Shown here piece by piece: positions 25,838 to 38,714 of a stretch of 64,000 nucleotides of DNA. The translations under genes and the position numbers were made by a program. The DNA comes from Sporodiniella umbellata (Eukaryota; Mucoromycota; Mucoromycetes; Mucorales; Rhizopodaceae). The stretch spans positions 1-64,000 of the forward strand of contig JAIXMR010000023.1 of assembly GCA_025677835.1 (NCBI GenBank), given 5' to 3'. The notes beneath the pieces were generated by a model that was not told the DNA's origin, searched no databases, and was given only the letters and a program-made list of their open reading frames with translations. Each line of letters opens with the position of its first letter. Position 1 is the first letter of the stretch.

Positions 25838-27431
25838 TTAAGATATACCAAGAGATCGTTTGCCAAATTCATAAACCGCATAGCTAATACTGACAGAGGG
25901 TACGACTTTAAATAAGGTAGGCCCAAGCCCTTTATAAAAACCTTTTACGCCATCTGCTTTAAACGTTTTACTAGCTACATCCCAGGCTGATGCGTACCTC
26001 TGTGGGTGTGCGGGTGTTCCTTGTGCTTGTAGTCTATATATTCCAAGTTAAAAAAAGAAAAAAGCAAGTATTGCAGCTTACCTTGTTCTAATCATATTTA
26101 GGGGATAAACACTTGTGGCACCAATAGAACCACTGACCATACCGCACGCCCACAAAATCAATACACTTGGCGTTTTGCTGTTTCCATGCTCGTCTTTTTG
26201 TGTTTGTGTATATTGTAGGTATGTGACTTTCAAAGTCTCATAAAATCCCATATCCAATGCTTGATAAGGAAAAACACCCATCAAACTCACTGCTAATCCG
26301 GGCCAAAATCCTCTGAGTCCCTGAGAGGCATAAAGAGAGCGAGCAGTACGTGCAATAACATGTTTTTCGCGTTTAAGTGGACTTCCAGCTGCATTGGATG
26401 ACATTATTCTCGTCTTTAATGTCTCTAGTGGATAGATACAAAATTGAGCAGTGAGGCCCGCCACACCGCCCGCTATAAAGCGCGCTACAACAGGCATGTC
26501 GTTTTTGTCTTGAGACTGTGTCAATTCGGCAAGAACAGATTTGGCTGTCTCAAAGACATAAAATTTGATTGCTGATTCCGGTACTACCTTAATTACATTC
26601 AAGCCATTACCGACAAAAAATCCACGGAGTCCACCTTGATTGTAAATGTTTTTTATCCCATGAAGTAAAGTCGATTTGCTTGACTGCGTTGATTGAGTAA
26701 TTAAATAAATTTTAAGTCGATCAAAAGGAGCTGTACAGGTTCTAGAGACAGCGCCTGCCAATCCACCGGCTGCCAAATACTTGTATGCATTGCTAGCTGC
26801 TTCGTCAGTATGGGGAATTATAACCTCAGCGTCATGAGTAAGTTGGGTAGATGTTTGAAAATAGTGATAGACTTCTGTTAAGGTTGTTTCACGAGGCGAT
26901 AGCTAAAAAACCGAAAGGTCTATGTTAGCCGTTTTAATGTAGTAAAGATGTGTTTTGATAGTTTACCAATAAGAAATTCCTCCAATCTTCGAAATCAATG
27001 TAACCGTTCCCTTCTAAGCAACTTGTTAGCAGGCTTTTTTTTTTTTAGTGTTTCAAATTCTCACCAGTATCAATGAATTGAATAAAGTTAATGATATCAT
27101 CATTTGTGACATGAATCCCCGCTGCTTCTAAGGCACTTGATAAGTCCTTGGGCCCCAGTTTAAAATCGCTTGAGCGGTTTACTTCTGAGTACAATTTCCA
27201 GAGGTTTTTTTCTTTATCAATGATATAACTCTTAAAGGCTTCAAAATCAATCGTTCCTTCTTTATCACACTTTTTTAATAAGTCGTATCGTGCATTTTCA
27301 TTAAGAGTATGGAGGATATCGTCAGCGTTTATATACCCTTTTCTAGTATAATCCAAAGTATCAAATAAGCTCTTGATCCTTGCCTCTTTTTCAGATAACT
27401 TCTCATCGTAATAAGGATGGGGAGGCTTCAT
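25838..27431 (-). CDS. Mitochondrial carrier of the SCaMC/APC type with N-terminal EF-hand region
   Basis: The start MKPPHPYYDEKLSEKE is at 27431 and the stop at 25838-25840. The N-terminal half is an EF-hand-like regulatory region (residues ~15-150). The C-terminal half has three mitochondrial carrier repeats, with the signatures APFDRLKIYL, YPLETLKTRI and YPLNMIRTRL, each followed by the matching GL/RGFF-VGN or FWPGL segment. This is the architecture of ATP-Mg/phosphate carriers (SCaMC in animals, Sal1 in yeast), which exchange adenine nucleotides for phosphate across the inner membrane. None of the EF loops I can see keeps the full D-x-D-x-D-G pattern (for example DYTRKGYIN and DTGNGYIDFED), so calcium control is doubtful. 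Other carriers without EF-hands are excluded by the N-terminal region. Confidence 0.88.
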
Positions 27432-28026
27432 TCTAATTAACTAAAAAAAAAAAAGGAAAGTGTCATTTCAATACCCTTTTTTTTTTTTTTTTTTTTGACA
27501 CTGTCGGACCACTAAACGCTTTTTTCATATCCGGGGTTTTTTTAAGAAGCCTTTCGATGACTACTTTGTAATTTTCAAAGTCTAGCTAATTTTAAGGGTT
27601 TTCATCATATTGGAAATTTATTTATGTATGTACTGAGACTTCACGTAATTTCTCTCTCATTTTTTGGGTTGCTTTAGGAGAGTGGATAGATATATTCAGT
27701 AACATTGGTTTTTTAATGCAAACCATTCACTGTTTGCCAAATGCCCGACTAAACGTTTTTACTCTCCGTACTTAAGTTTTTGTATACAAGAAAGGATCTT
27801 TTCCAAGCCTCCTTAATGAGTAACAAAAGTTATAGAGGAGAAGTGAAATCGAATAACGGGAAAAAGAAAAGAAAGTTTAAAGACAAAGGAGTGGTGTACA
27901 ACATGTGTCCTATCAAAAAACAGCTTGGTGATATCTGTCCATTGAGAAACTAGTTAAAGTCCGACCGCAGTTTTCTTCTGGACGGCGGAATGGCTGCATG
28001 AGGAGAGATTTCTTTTTCTTTTCTTT
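27432..28026. other. Divergent promoter region, carrier gene / sorting nexin
   Basis: 595 bp with a T/A tract near 27478-27496. A 45-codon open frame at 27816-27953 is basic and shows no family signal, so I do not call it. Both flanking genes start outward from this spacer. Confidence 0.5.
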
Positions 28027-29727
28027 ATGAGTATTTCAACCAAATTTCTTTTACTAAAAGAAGAAAACAATGACTTTTTAAGTATGAAAATGTCATGAAT
28101 TTTATGCAAATATTAAATATGTGCCAGTGAATAATGTGCCAGAGAGCTACAACGTATTTTACGACAAACTAAAATCAGCAGAAGAAAAAATAGAACCCAA
28201 GTGTATGGAACAAATGCTGGTATTGTCTGGACTCGAGCAGTCCGTCAATAAACGCATTATGGATTTGGTAAATCTAAACGACAACAACAACCCGCTTTTT
28301 GTTACGCAAAACGCATTCTACCTTTTCCTTGCTTTGGTAGCCCTTGCACAAGCAGGCGAAGGTAAATATTATTTTGCATATTCATGCACTTATTATGGTA
28401 GATGTTTCGTTACAGTCTGTGGTTGATCACAAAGACGGTTAGACATTATAACCTGTGTTTATATATCAATACTGACATCTTTTTTTAGATCTGCCCACCC
28501 CTACTTTTCAATCTATTGAGCCCGTCGCCTCAAAGCAAAACGCTCAGCAAGATAAGCTAAACCAATGGTTATCTGATCTTGATACAATCTCTTTACTAAG
28601 GGTTCATGAAAGAGAAGGCTCTTTTTTATTTAGCCATGTGAACTATCAACTTGAAAGCGAAAAAATAGGAGTTCGTGTGGTGCGCAGATATAGTGACTTT
28701 TATTGGTTGAGAGAGATCTTGCTTAAACGATATCCCTTTCGACTTATTCCACGGTTGCCGCCCAAGCAATACACAGCCAGTAAGCTCAAACCTGTTGATA
28801 AAAAACATACTTAGGGTATTAGGGACAGAAAAGTTTGAAGAAAATAGAACCAAGGGGCTGGAAAGGTTTATCAATGCAGTAGCTAGGCATCCAGTACTTG
28901 CCAAAGACGATGTTGTAACTGTCTTTTTAAGCAGTCCTTTGACTATAAGAGATTGGCAGCACAATCGCAACATAACGGTTGACGAGGAATTTGTAAAATT
29001 TGCACAAGATATTCGATTAATTGAAAAGAAGGTTCCAATAGATTGGGAGGATCGAATACAACGGATGAAGAAACGAACTAGCCGCTCAATTATTCAATAT
29101 GAGCGCATGCTACTCATTATGCGTCACATGGTTCAGTTTAAAAAGTCACTAGGCACAGACTATATACGTTACGGCTTGACCATTAAGTATGTCTAACTAC
29201 TAGCTATTATAACTAAATCAATAATTAATAGTGGCCTTATTGAATCAGAAAAAGGGTGTCTTTTTCAGTCTTGCAGAGGATGCCCTCAACTGGCTCAAGG
29301 TCAGTCACAGGTTGCCAAATCTATGCAGCAGGCAGGCATGATGCTCAATAGAGAAGCTGTCACTGTGTCAGATAATGTCATCAATTCCCTCATTGAACAG
29401 AAAGAGCTTTTGGAGTCATTCAAAGAATTACTTGAACGAAAAGAGGCACCGTGTACAGTTTCTAATGAAGTTTTAGCTGGTCAACTGATAAGAAATAAGA
29501 TAAGAGCTGTTCCAGCTCTTTCACCAATACAACAACGTCAAATATTTATCAAATACGCTATTTTATCTGAAATGTCTTTTATACACAAACTTCAAATACA
29601 TTTATCAAACATGTATAATCGTTGGGTCAAAGACGAATCTCTGTACGCAAACAGCTGGATAGATCTTTGGAGCCAACTAGAAATAATCACACATCCCATG
29701 CCTCAACAGCCCAGCGACTTTCCTTAA
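28027..29727 (+). CDS. mvp1: Mvp1/SNX8-type sorting nexin
   Basis: The most likely start is MSISTKFLLL at 28027; a 46-nt intron (28082-28127) then splits an ATG codon before NNVPESYNVFYDK. The N-terminal helical part resembles the EH-like region of SNX8. A PX domain follows: RRYSDFYWLREIL, RYPFRLIPRLPPKQ, then after a 49-nt intron RTKGLERFINAVARHP. A BAR-like helical region runs to the end (ERMLLIMRHMVQF, NSLIEQKELLESFKELL). Mvp1 is an endosomal protein that binds phosphatidylinositol 3-phosphate and helps form recycling tubules. Its stop is 95 bp from the stop of the opposing atp1 gene. If the first exon is wrong, the frame would begin at the split ATG. Confidence 0.82.
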
Positions 29728-29822
29728 TAACCAATAACATATTTTTTTTTTTAAAACAAACTGTATATAAACATTTCTTTTCCCACTTTTATTTTCTATA
29801 CATTTAATCTGCGGGGAGGAGC

Positions 29823-31711
29823 TTAGTAGAAACCCTTGGCGTGGTTATCACAGATATCACGGAGCTTAGCTTCGAGATCCTTGGAGATAACACCTTGAGT
29901 GCGGATTTCTTCGAGAACATCACTGTGTTGAGATTGAACATGGCTGATGAAGTCCTTTTCCCAGACGGTGACCTTGTTGACGGGAACCTTGTCGAGGAAA
30001 CCGTTGACACCAGCAAAGATGATGGGAACTTGAGCTTGAATAGACAAGGGAGTGTATTGGGGTTGCTTCAACAATTCAGTCAAACGGGCACCACGGTTCA
30101 ACAAGAATTGAGTGGAGGCATCCAAATCAGAACCGAATTGGGCAAAGGCAGCAACTTCACGGTATTGGGCCAAGAAAAGCTTCATGGAACCAGCAACTTG
30201 CTTCATAGCCTTGGTTTGGGCAGCGGAACCGACACGAGAGACGGAAAGACCGACGTTAATGGCAGGACGGATACCCTTGAAGAAGAGTTCGGCTTCCAAG
30301 AAGATTTGACCATCAGTAATGGAGATAACGTTGGTGGGAATATAAGCAGATACATCACCACCTTGGGTTTCAATGATGGGAAGAGCAGTCATGGAACCAT
30401 AACCGAAGCTCTTGTTCATCTTGGCAGCACGTTCCAAAAGACGAGAGTGGAGGTAGAAAACATCACCAGGGTAAGCTTCACGACCAGGAGGACGACGAAG
30501 CAAGAGGGACATTTGACGGTAAGCAACAGCTTGCTTGGACAAATCGTCATAGATGATCAAAGAGTGGCGACCGTTATCACGGAACCATTCACCAAAAGCA
30601 GCACCAGCGAAAGGAGCGAGGTATTGAAGGGGAGCGGCTTCAGAAGCAGTAGCAGCAACGACGGTGGTGTACTTCATAGCATCTAAGGGAAAGATTAACT
30701 TACTGCTTTTACAAACATGGCTATTTGAGCTTTACCGTTTTCTTCAAGAGTTCTGACGAGTTGGGCAACAGTAGAACGCTTTTGACCAACAGCAACGTAG
30801 ATACAGTACAACTTCTTGGCTTCATCAGAGCCGTTGTTCCAGTACTTTTGGTTCAAAATGGTGTCAAGGGCAACAGCAGTCTTACCGGTTTGACGATCAC
30901 CAATAATCAATTCACGTTGACCACGACCAATGGGAACCATGGAATCAACAGACTTGATACCGGTTTGCATAGGTTCGTTAACAGAGTGACGGGGCAAGAT
31001 ACCGGGAGCCTTGACTTGGACACGAGAACGGCCAACGGTTTCAAGAGGACCCTTACCATCAATAGGGTTACCAAGGGCATCGACAACACGACCAAGGACA
31101 CCAGGGCCGACAGGTACATCGACAATAGCACCAGTACGCTTGACGGTATCGCCTTCCTTGATCAAACGATCGTTACCGAAAACGACAATACCAACATTGT
31201 CAGCTTCCAAGTTAAGAGCCATACCCTATAATTACTTAATGAGTTTTATATCCTTTTTTTTTTTTATTTTACCTTAAGACCACTGGAGAATTCAACCATT
31301 TCTTCAGCTTGACAGTTCTTTAAGCCGTAAACACGAGCAATACCATCACCAATGGAAAGAACACGGCCAGTTTCTTGAAGATCAGCTTCAGAGCTGGAAC
31401 CCAAGATACGTTGTTCGAGGATAGAGGAGACTTCAGAAGTAGAAGGCTTAGCGGTAGCATAGCTACGAGCAGCAGTAGCAACAGCGCCGAGGTTAAGGCG
31501 GGCCTAAAAAGTATTTAGTTGTTTAGTATCAAATCATATTCTTTTTTATTTCTCTTCTGTTCATTCGATTTATATATTTGGTGTGACTACATGCATAATG
31601 GTCGAACTGACAGAAGGGAAACGAAAGAAAGGCTTATTTATGGTTCCTTACAGCTGAGACCAAGCTACGACGAGCTAAAGGGCTGGCAATACGGGCAACG
31701 TTTCTAAGCAT
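29823..31711 (-). CDS. atp1: ATP synthase F1 subunit alpha, mitochondrial precursor
   Basis: A five-exon gene; the start [15 protein letters not shown] at 31711 is a basic, Ser/Ala-rich mitochondrial presequence, and the stop is at 29823-29825. The P-loop reads GDRQTGKTA. Other conserved blocks include [32 protein letters not shown] and the alpha-specific [11 protein letters not shown] and [20 protein letters not shown]. The protein forms the catalytic alpha3beta3 ring of F1 in the matrix. Codon use is strongly biased to C-ending and preferred codons compared with its neighbours, as expected for a highly expressed gene; this also produces long false open frames on the plus strand. Confidence 0.97.
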
Positions 31712-33245
31712 GGTGATGTTTAATAAAAAAGTTGTAAAGAAAAAAAAATTAAGCCGGGAAAATTTTTTTGAGTGTAAATATTCCAAACTCTCTTCTGCCC
31801 CCCTTTCACAAAAATTTGGCTTTCTACGTCACTCAATGACGATGTCATCATTTTGTCGGATGTTTAAAATTGAAAACTCTAAACCACCTGCCACTTTCAA
31901 CGACCGTCATGAGTCTTCAAATTACTGAATGGCAGTAGATACCAACCCTATAATTCCATAACCAGTAATGGAGGGGGGAAGTTTTTTCTCTAGATATTCT
32001 CCTAAACTTAATGTCTGCCATTCTAAAGATCCAGATATGAAATTTTCAGGAACTGGGCTTCAACAATCCGTTGTAGGCTGTATATCGATTAACAATATTC
32101 ATATACAACCATAAACAGCAAACAAGAAAAAAGTACAACTAAATTGAAAGTTCCTTTTCAGTTAGCCCTAAAAAAACTTACTTTTATTTGTGTGCTAATA
32201 CCACAAACATACGTGTAGCATCTGTTGGTAAAGTCGTGAAGCTTTTGAGGGCAGATTTTTTTTTTACTTAGTAAAATATATTGTGTGCATTATGCTGTTG
32301 AAACAGCGCACTACTCCATGCTAAAACTAAGCCACGCACAATAAAAAGTAGAACAATTCATGATACGCTTTCAGTGCAAGCGGAAATAATAAAGTATCAG
32401 GCACAGGATACAGCGCAATTAACAAAATTGATCCGAAACTACTTAAAACTACAATAGACGAAGTATCATCACTTTGTCTTATTTAGTTTGGAATACGAAT
32501 GCGATATAAACAGTAGACTTGAGTAAAATTCTTGGTTTATTGTATTTTTTAAAAGATATGAAAGAAGCACTCAGCTAACTTAAAAGTGTAAAATAGCTAC
32601 TTGTTAATAACACATACGAATTTGATAATACACCAAGGATAGTACTTTTCTGTTTAATCTTGTAGACCGTGCAATTCCTGAACCTCTCTGGTATACAGCA
32701 TATCCTGTATTTTAAGCCTTCTTCACTAAGCTTTCAAAGGATAGCTGATCGCGTATATGTCAAGCGTCTACAGTACCCATTAGAATATTTATCAATGCTA
32801 ATATATTACAGAGTCAAAAAATTAAAAGAAGACAGAAACTTTATATATATATTTGATTTTACTAAGCCTGCTTGAGTATTGTAGAGAAAGCTTCTGAAAC
32901 TAATAAATTGTCTGTTAGTCTCTGAACTTTTTTTTCTTTTGCTTGAGTGAAGGGTGAGATACTTCACTTTTAATTAGTGTATGCAGCTACCCTACATCTT
33001 GTTTCCCAATACATTACTGATCTATTTATAAGACATATTCGCATACTTGTGCAAACAAATTTGCAATATTTACTGTCTGCACTGCTTTCAAACAGTAACA
33101 ATAAAAGAAAAGCTCTTGTTTAAAATTTAACCTTATTGTGTGTGAAGAGGAATGTAATTATTATTAGACTACTATTACGATAAACATACAGTATTAAGGG
33201 CAAAGATAAAAATAAAAAAAAAAAGATATTATATGAGGAATTAGA
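31712..33245. other. Spacer upstream of atp1
   Basis: 1.5 kb, AT-rich, between two minus-strand genes. Near the atp1 start, at about 31840-31853, tgacgatgtcatca is a near-palindrome of the CRE/ATF type (weak evidence). Otherwise I see nothing. Confidence 0.5.
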
Positions 33246-35055
33246 TTAATCAGAGTCGGAATCGCCATCATGATATAAAGTAACTAAAATGTTAGATAGG
33301 ATTCTTTTATAGTAGTGCTTACCTGAATTGAATTTCTCGAATGGGTTCGAATGATCAGACTGAATAGAAACCAATAGGTCGTCAGATTCAAGGTCAAAAC
33401 TGGCTTTTTCTGGTGGCATGTTTCTAAAATTGATGGCATCTATTCCGTCTGGCTTGTTAATTAAAGGTTTGATTGGGGGTGTGCTATGGCGAAGCAATGC
33501 AAAGTTGATATTTTTGAAAAAAGAATGCGATTTGATATCTGAGGCGCCCGCTTTTGAGCCTAATCTTTTGCTTTCGTCTTTATGTAAAAGCTTTCGAATC
33601 AGATCTTTGCCTTGGTCGGATATATGTGTTTTATAAGGCGCAGGTTGTTCATAAAATTCAACATCGCGATGCAGAACTTTAGAAAACGTTTCATTGCGAC
33701 CAAAACCTTTAAATGGCGTTTTGCCAAACTACTCTGTGAGCATTGGTTGTACTACAATACGTTTCCTTACCATCATTTCATAAATTAAGATTCCTAGGGT
33801 CCACCAATCAACTGTACTGGTATGCCCACATCCTTTGATTACCTCTGGCGCGATATATTCTTGAAATTTGATTAGTAAAAGTTTGATCAAGGCTAAATTA
33901 CCTTCTGTCCCTACAAAACTGTTTGTTCGTAGGTTATTTACACAGCTCTTTGTGTCGATAGAAGGCGGCTACAATTAATAAGTAACTACTTTTCTTAAAA
34001 AAACAAAAAAAAAAAAAAACATGTATCTATATGTAACTATAATCACGATAATTACAATATGAGGCGAAGCAGATTTAACGACCGAAGGTTTTCCTGGTGG
34101 ATCTGAGCCTTTGCTTAAATCAAAATCTGTCAGCATAATATGTCCGCTTTGATGCAATAAAATATCTAGACGAGGAGAAAAATTAAGTGTTGTGTGTTTC
34201 TTGATTCATTTTTACTTTCAGGCTTAAGGTCTCTATAAATATGACCTTGGAGATGTAAATATTCTAAAGCGGCGGTAACTTCTGCGGCATAAAGTTTAGC
34301 GCCCTCTTCATTCAAACACTTTCCAGGTCTTAATTGAAGTGCTACAAAATGTCAGGTAAAGAAGATAACGAGGAGTGTACCTCGAAAAAATTCGCCGCCT
34401 AAACAGTACTCCATAACGAAATAAAGATAATCCTGACTCTGAAATGAATGATACAAAGTGACAATAAAAGGGTGGCTGGACGTAGTAAGTATCTCTTGTT
34501 CTACTAAAGCTCTTTTGATTTTGTTTCTTGAAAGTACTTCCTTTTTAGACAAAACTAATATAAAAATTAGCATGGGGTTTCAAGGTACATGTTACCTTTC
34601 ATTGCAAACAGTTTATCTGTCTCTTTTTGTTTGACCATGTAAACTTTGCCTACGTCTCCTTTTCCAAGCATTCTGATCTTTGTAAAGCTGGATGGGCCTA
34701 CCTGGACATTCTTCACTTTAATGCTGCTGCTTGAATAAGTTCTTCGGCATACCCGTAGCTTAAGAACAGGTGAGGTTGGCTCTGCTCCAACTGAAGAAGG
34801 TATAGAAACCGTTGACATGCTTTTCAGCAATTTTGTGTTGGGTACAGACAAAACACGGCGAATGGACTTTGTGTCTGGCTCTTTTGAAGAAAACCAAGAG
34901 TTGCTTTTGAATCCTTTTTGTGAGGCTGTATCAAAGTCTGTGGGTACTGAGAATCCAGGGCTAAAAAAGGACTTGATTCTCGTTGTTACTGGGCTATTGT
35001 AAGATGGTGGAGGAGCTGAAATGACATTTTCTCTGAGGTCGTTATTTGCTGTCAT
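33246..35055 (-). CDS. AGC kinase of the Nrc2/Fpk1 (flippase kinase) family
   Basis: The start [10 protein letters not shown] is at 35055. About 120 residues of Ser/Pro-rich leader precede the kinase domain. The glycine loop is GKGDVG (131-136), the family-typical form, with AMK and K153. It continues through [36 protein letters not shown] (split by an intron) and DFDLSK in place of DFGxS, as is normal for this family. A long activation-loop insert follows, then [14 protein letters not shown] and [13 protein letters not shown]. The AGC C-tail ends with NPFEKF near the hydrophobic-motif position and a short acidic tail. In yeast, Fpk1/2 phosphorylate Drs2-Dnf lipid flippases and polarity regulators; the Neurospora relative Nrc-2 affects conidiation. 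Orthology is inferred from motifs. Confidence 0.87.
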
Positions 35056-35618
35056 GTTCCATGCAAAAGGGAATCTTATTTTCTTTTCTCTTTCTTATTT
35101 TTCTCTCGTCCACTCCCGTTCTCTCTTGAATTATGTCGGCTTTTTGTTTATTTGTTTGAGTGGGACCTTTTTTTTTTGTACACTGGGTATAGAGGAAGAA
35201 AGGAGGAAAAGAAATATTAGGAAAAATCAAAAAATGGCAATATGGATTCGAATTTGATTGGACAACCATACAATACTGCTGTGTATCTCAAAATCGAATA
35301 AAATATTTTGCAGAAACTCAGCAGGATTTGTAACTTGTAATTATTGAACACAGTAAGAAAAGGGATAGAAAGTAATAAATGAGCTGTTTGGTTCTAGATT
35401 TAAAAGGCAAAAACGAGAAAAAGAAACAAATTGAGAGAAAAACGTTAAAAAAAGCTTTCGTTGAAGCAGCTTCAAAGGCATAAAGAGTTACACCAGCAAT
35501 ATGAGGTAAAGGGGAAGAAAACGACCTCCTTCTCTGGGGCAAAGGAGTATTTAAAATCCAGAACAAAGATAGCTGCATTATTTTTCAAAGCTTGGAAGCA
35601 ACAAGAATGCAATTTTTG

Positions 35619-35643
35619 AAAAAAAAAAAAAAAAAAAAAAAAA
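35619..35643. repeat. Poly(A) tract, 25 nt
   Basis: Uninterrupted A run in intergenic DNA. Confidence 0.9.
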
Positions 35644-36581
35644 CTACTCATTTAATTATAGACAAAAATTTTACCCTGTTTAGATTGTGAGATTGTAGCT
35701 CAACAGCATATAGGGTGTGTTTTTTTTTTCTCAAAAGAAAAAAAAGAAAAGCTTAATTTCTATCACCTTTTTCCTTTTATTTAAAAAACGGCCAGTGCTT
35801 TTCATGTGTTTTTTTATTTTTGTTTTTTTTTTTTAAAAAAAACTTATTGTTTAAATTTATATAAAACTGGGCCATTCCACCACTTTTGACAAAAAAAAAA
35901 AAGTGTTTACTATTAAAGGATTTCCGTTCAAAAAAACAACAAAAACCATGCGAGGTTAAACGCTTAATAACTTGCTGAAAAGTGGCAATCAACTTAATTT
36001 TTGAACGCCTGTCATCCTGGCTAGGAAATTAAACAAACGGCTCTTTAGAGACTGTAGAGTTTAAACGAACGATCCAATTTTCAAGCGAAAAATTTAAGGA
36101 GCTGACTGCATATTTCCTACTGTAAACAAAGAGAGCATGATGCGTGTTTGATTAGTTTAGTGAAAAATGAATAAACTGCAAAGCTGCAACGTTACTTTAT
36201 ACTTTTTGAAATTAAATACTGGAAGGCGTGTATGGTTTTTGCTCTTAGAGTAAGAAAGAAAGCAGCTAGTGTATAGATGACCTGTATAAGTACCATCGGC
36301 CCTAACACAATCCTCACACCGCTCACAACGCACATGTTGAAACTGAAAGAAAATAGGAGGGATTAATGTTTGGACAAATCAATTGTACTGAACAATAGCA
36401 ACAAATGAATAAACAGGACAAGACCAAGTTTGTCCATTGATGTTCTTAAAAAGCAAAGTGGTTCTTTAAGTATTAAAATTTAGCCCACTGTGCTTTTTAC
36501 GGTAGCTGTTCCAATTTCTTTTGTAACCTACAAGTCGTAGATAGTCTTGTAATCTTTGCTAGATTTACTTTTTACAGAGGC

Positions 36582-36600
36582 TGTGAGCGAGCCGCTCACA
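36582..36600. other. Small perfect hairpin
   Basis: tgtgagcg and cgctcaca flank agc. This GC-rich 8-bp stem stands out in an AT-rich spacer. Function is unknown. Confidence 0.6.
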
Positions 36601-38714
36601 AAAGGCAGAATAAAGCTGCAACAGTTTATGGGCTTTATCTTGTGATTTTATTGCTTTTTAAGCTCATTTTTTGATCCAACACTTTTGTAGTCAAGTATTG
36701 ATCGAGATGATTGACCATATATAACAATGATAAAGGTCAATGAACTAAACGGCCTTTGCTTTTTTAGGTCTTTTCTTTTTTTCACTTTTTGAAAACTTTG
36801 CAAATGCATAATCATGGCTAATTAGATGAGCGTTAAACGTTGACGCAGAGAAACAAAAGGGGATGATCAGGGTTGGCATCGTGGTACCTGTAAAATCGTA
36901 GACATTAACGGTTTCTATTGAAGAAAAGGTAAGCCGGACAAAAACAGCATATGAAATGAAGCTGGTTTTTACAATACCGACGTGAAACAGAAAGACAAAG
37001 TATCATTTGTTTGAGCAGACTATGCTTTTTCTGATCAGTAAAGCTGGTCTTTATTTGAATCAAGCTGTTGAATTCACATAGACGATCAAACTTAGAAGAA
37101 AAAAAAGGCTTGGCAAGTAACAGATGAAGCGTCTATTTCTCATGGTATTTTACATATAATGGATTGTCTATTTTCTATTCTAGCTTCTCACCGACCTACA
37201 CACAATTTTTCTAAGGACTTGCTGGTTTCCAATCAGCGTCACATCCATCTTTGGTTACACTCTTTTCAGGGATGCGGAGAGGGAAGAGTAGAAAATGCCA
37301 TCCAAGTGGAACTTCAGTGCCCTGCAACGGTGATTGATCATGGTTGAGTGTTGGATAGTTTAATGCGTTACTCATGAGAGTTGTATGAGACTTATTGTAT
37401 TCTCCGCTCTTTTCTTAGAAACTCTGGATAACGCTTTGCCTTTTTCCCTCCCTGCATGCCTGAAGCTAGGTTTTTATACTTATGTATTCTGTCTATTTTC
37501 ACGAGTAGGAGAGAGTTTCTTTTTTTGACAAGTCTGTATACAAAAGACTGCGTTCAACGTTGGAGTTACAAAAGGTTTTAAACGAGCTTATTCCGACGAG
37601 AGACTGTATTAATTCTTATGATTTTCTCTGCACAAAAAAAAAAATAGATAGATGAAGTTTTATGCGTGCAAAATAAAACAAAGAATGTTTGTTGATGTTA
37701 GACGTACGTAAGCGTTCTTATTAAGGTTTTTTTTTCTTTATGAGCAGATAACGAAAAATCGTACACAGACTTGTCTTCACTTTTTACAAAAAAATTTTTT
37801 TTATTCATTGTGTTCACAAATTAGTACAGAAATTGAAATCTCTTCAAAACACATGTTGTTTTAAAAACCCCTATTTTATGTTAAATCTTATTGCACAAAC
37901 TGCAATTCTTTGTTTCTACCGCAAAGCGTATGGCGAGATGTTTTTATTTTAGAATCTATATGTACAAATAGTATATTGATCTGTAATGCCCAGCTGCTCT
38001 CATTTTTTTTATGAAGCAAATGTCAAAATAAAAAGCTCAACAACCCCGTAGATAATCGCTGCTTAAATTTTGGTACATACCAATGTGTAACCGATATATA
38101 CTCGTCAGCTTTTTTCAGTGTCAAGCTTTTTTGTTTTTTCCTCGGCATTTCAACGTTTCCCTTACATTTTTAGCATTAGTCATTGTCTATTCTAGATTAT
38201 AGGGTGCTAGAAGCTTTGGTTTGATATCAGCTTTGACTGGTTATGACATATTTAGTAGTAAATCAGTGTACTACGTGCGCCGCTCGGACTTTTTTTCAAG
38301 AAAAAAAAAAAAAACACAACAAAACACTTGTTTGACGCATTACTGTCATTGTCATACGACTATAATCAGAAAAAAAGAAGTTACAATTTTAAATTGAAAA
38401 ATCAAGTGTCACCTTTTATTTTGTATATGACGAGCATTTTACTTAAAAGAATACAGATAGTAATACCAATGTCTGAAACAACAGCTCATTACAATTGAAG
38501 CAGTTGGACTTTGACACTTAAAAAAAAACAATATGCACCGGATTTTGTACAATAAATTATACAAGTGAAGTCTTAAACGATCTTCCTCATATCATTTACG
38601 ATACTTGCTTAAAAAAACTTAAAAGGTATTAAGAAGCTTCGCTTATCAAGGTCATTTTTTTTATTAAAGTACAAAGCTGTCTCAAAAACGTAGGTTGTAT
38701 GAACAAACAGTTGC

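Larger units (their letters stand above)
35056..38714. other. 3.7-kb gene-poor spacer
   Basis: It holds the likely promoter of the Nrc2/Fpk1 gene and the 3' side of glo1. Contents seen are an A25 tract (35619-35643), several shorter A/T runs and a perfect 8-bp inverted repeat with a 3-nt loop (36582-36600). No supported coding region: the 62-codon frame at 37159 has no recognisable features. Confidence 0.55.

Noticed and set aside
27816..27953. 45-codon basic open frame in a divergent promoter
   Set aside because: Short, low-complexity and without family signal; expected by chance.
29841..31231. Long plus-strand frames opposite atp1
   Set aside because: Shadows produced by the strong codon bias of atp1; no domain.
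33335..33355. ggttcgaat resembling a tRNA B box
   Set aside because: Lies within the Nrc2/Fpk1 coding region and no tRNA arms surround it.
37159..37347. 62-codon open frame in a spacer
   Set aside because: No recognisable motif, no splice or regulatory support.
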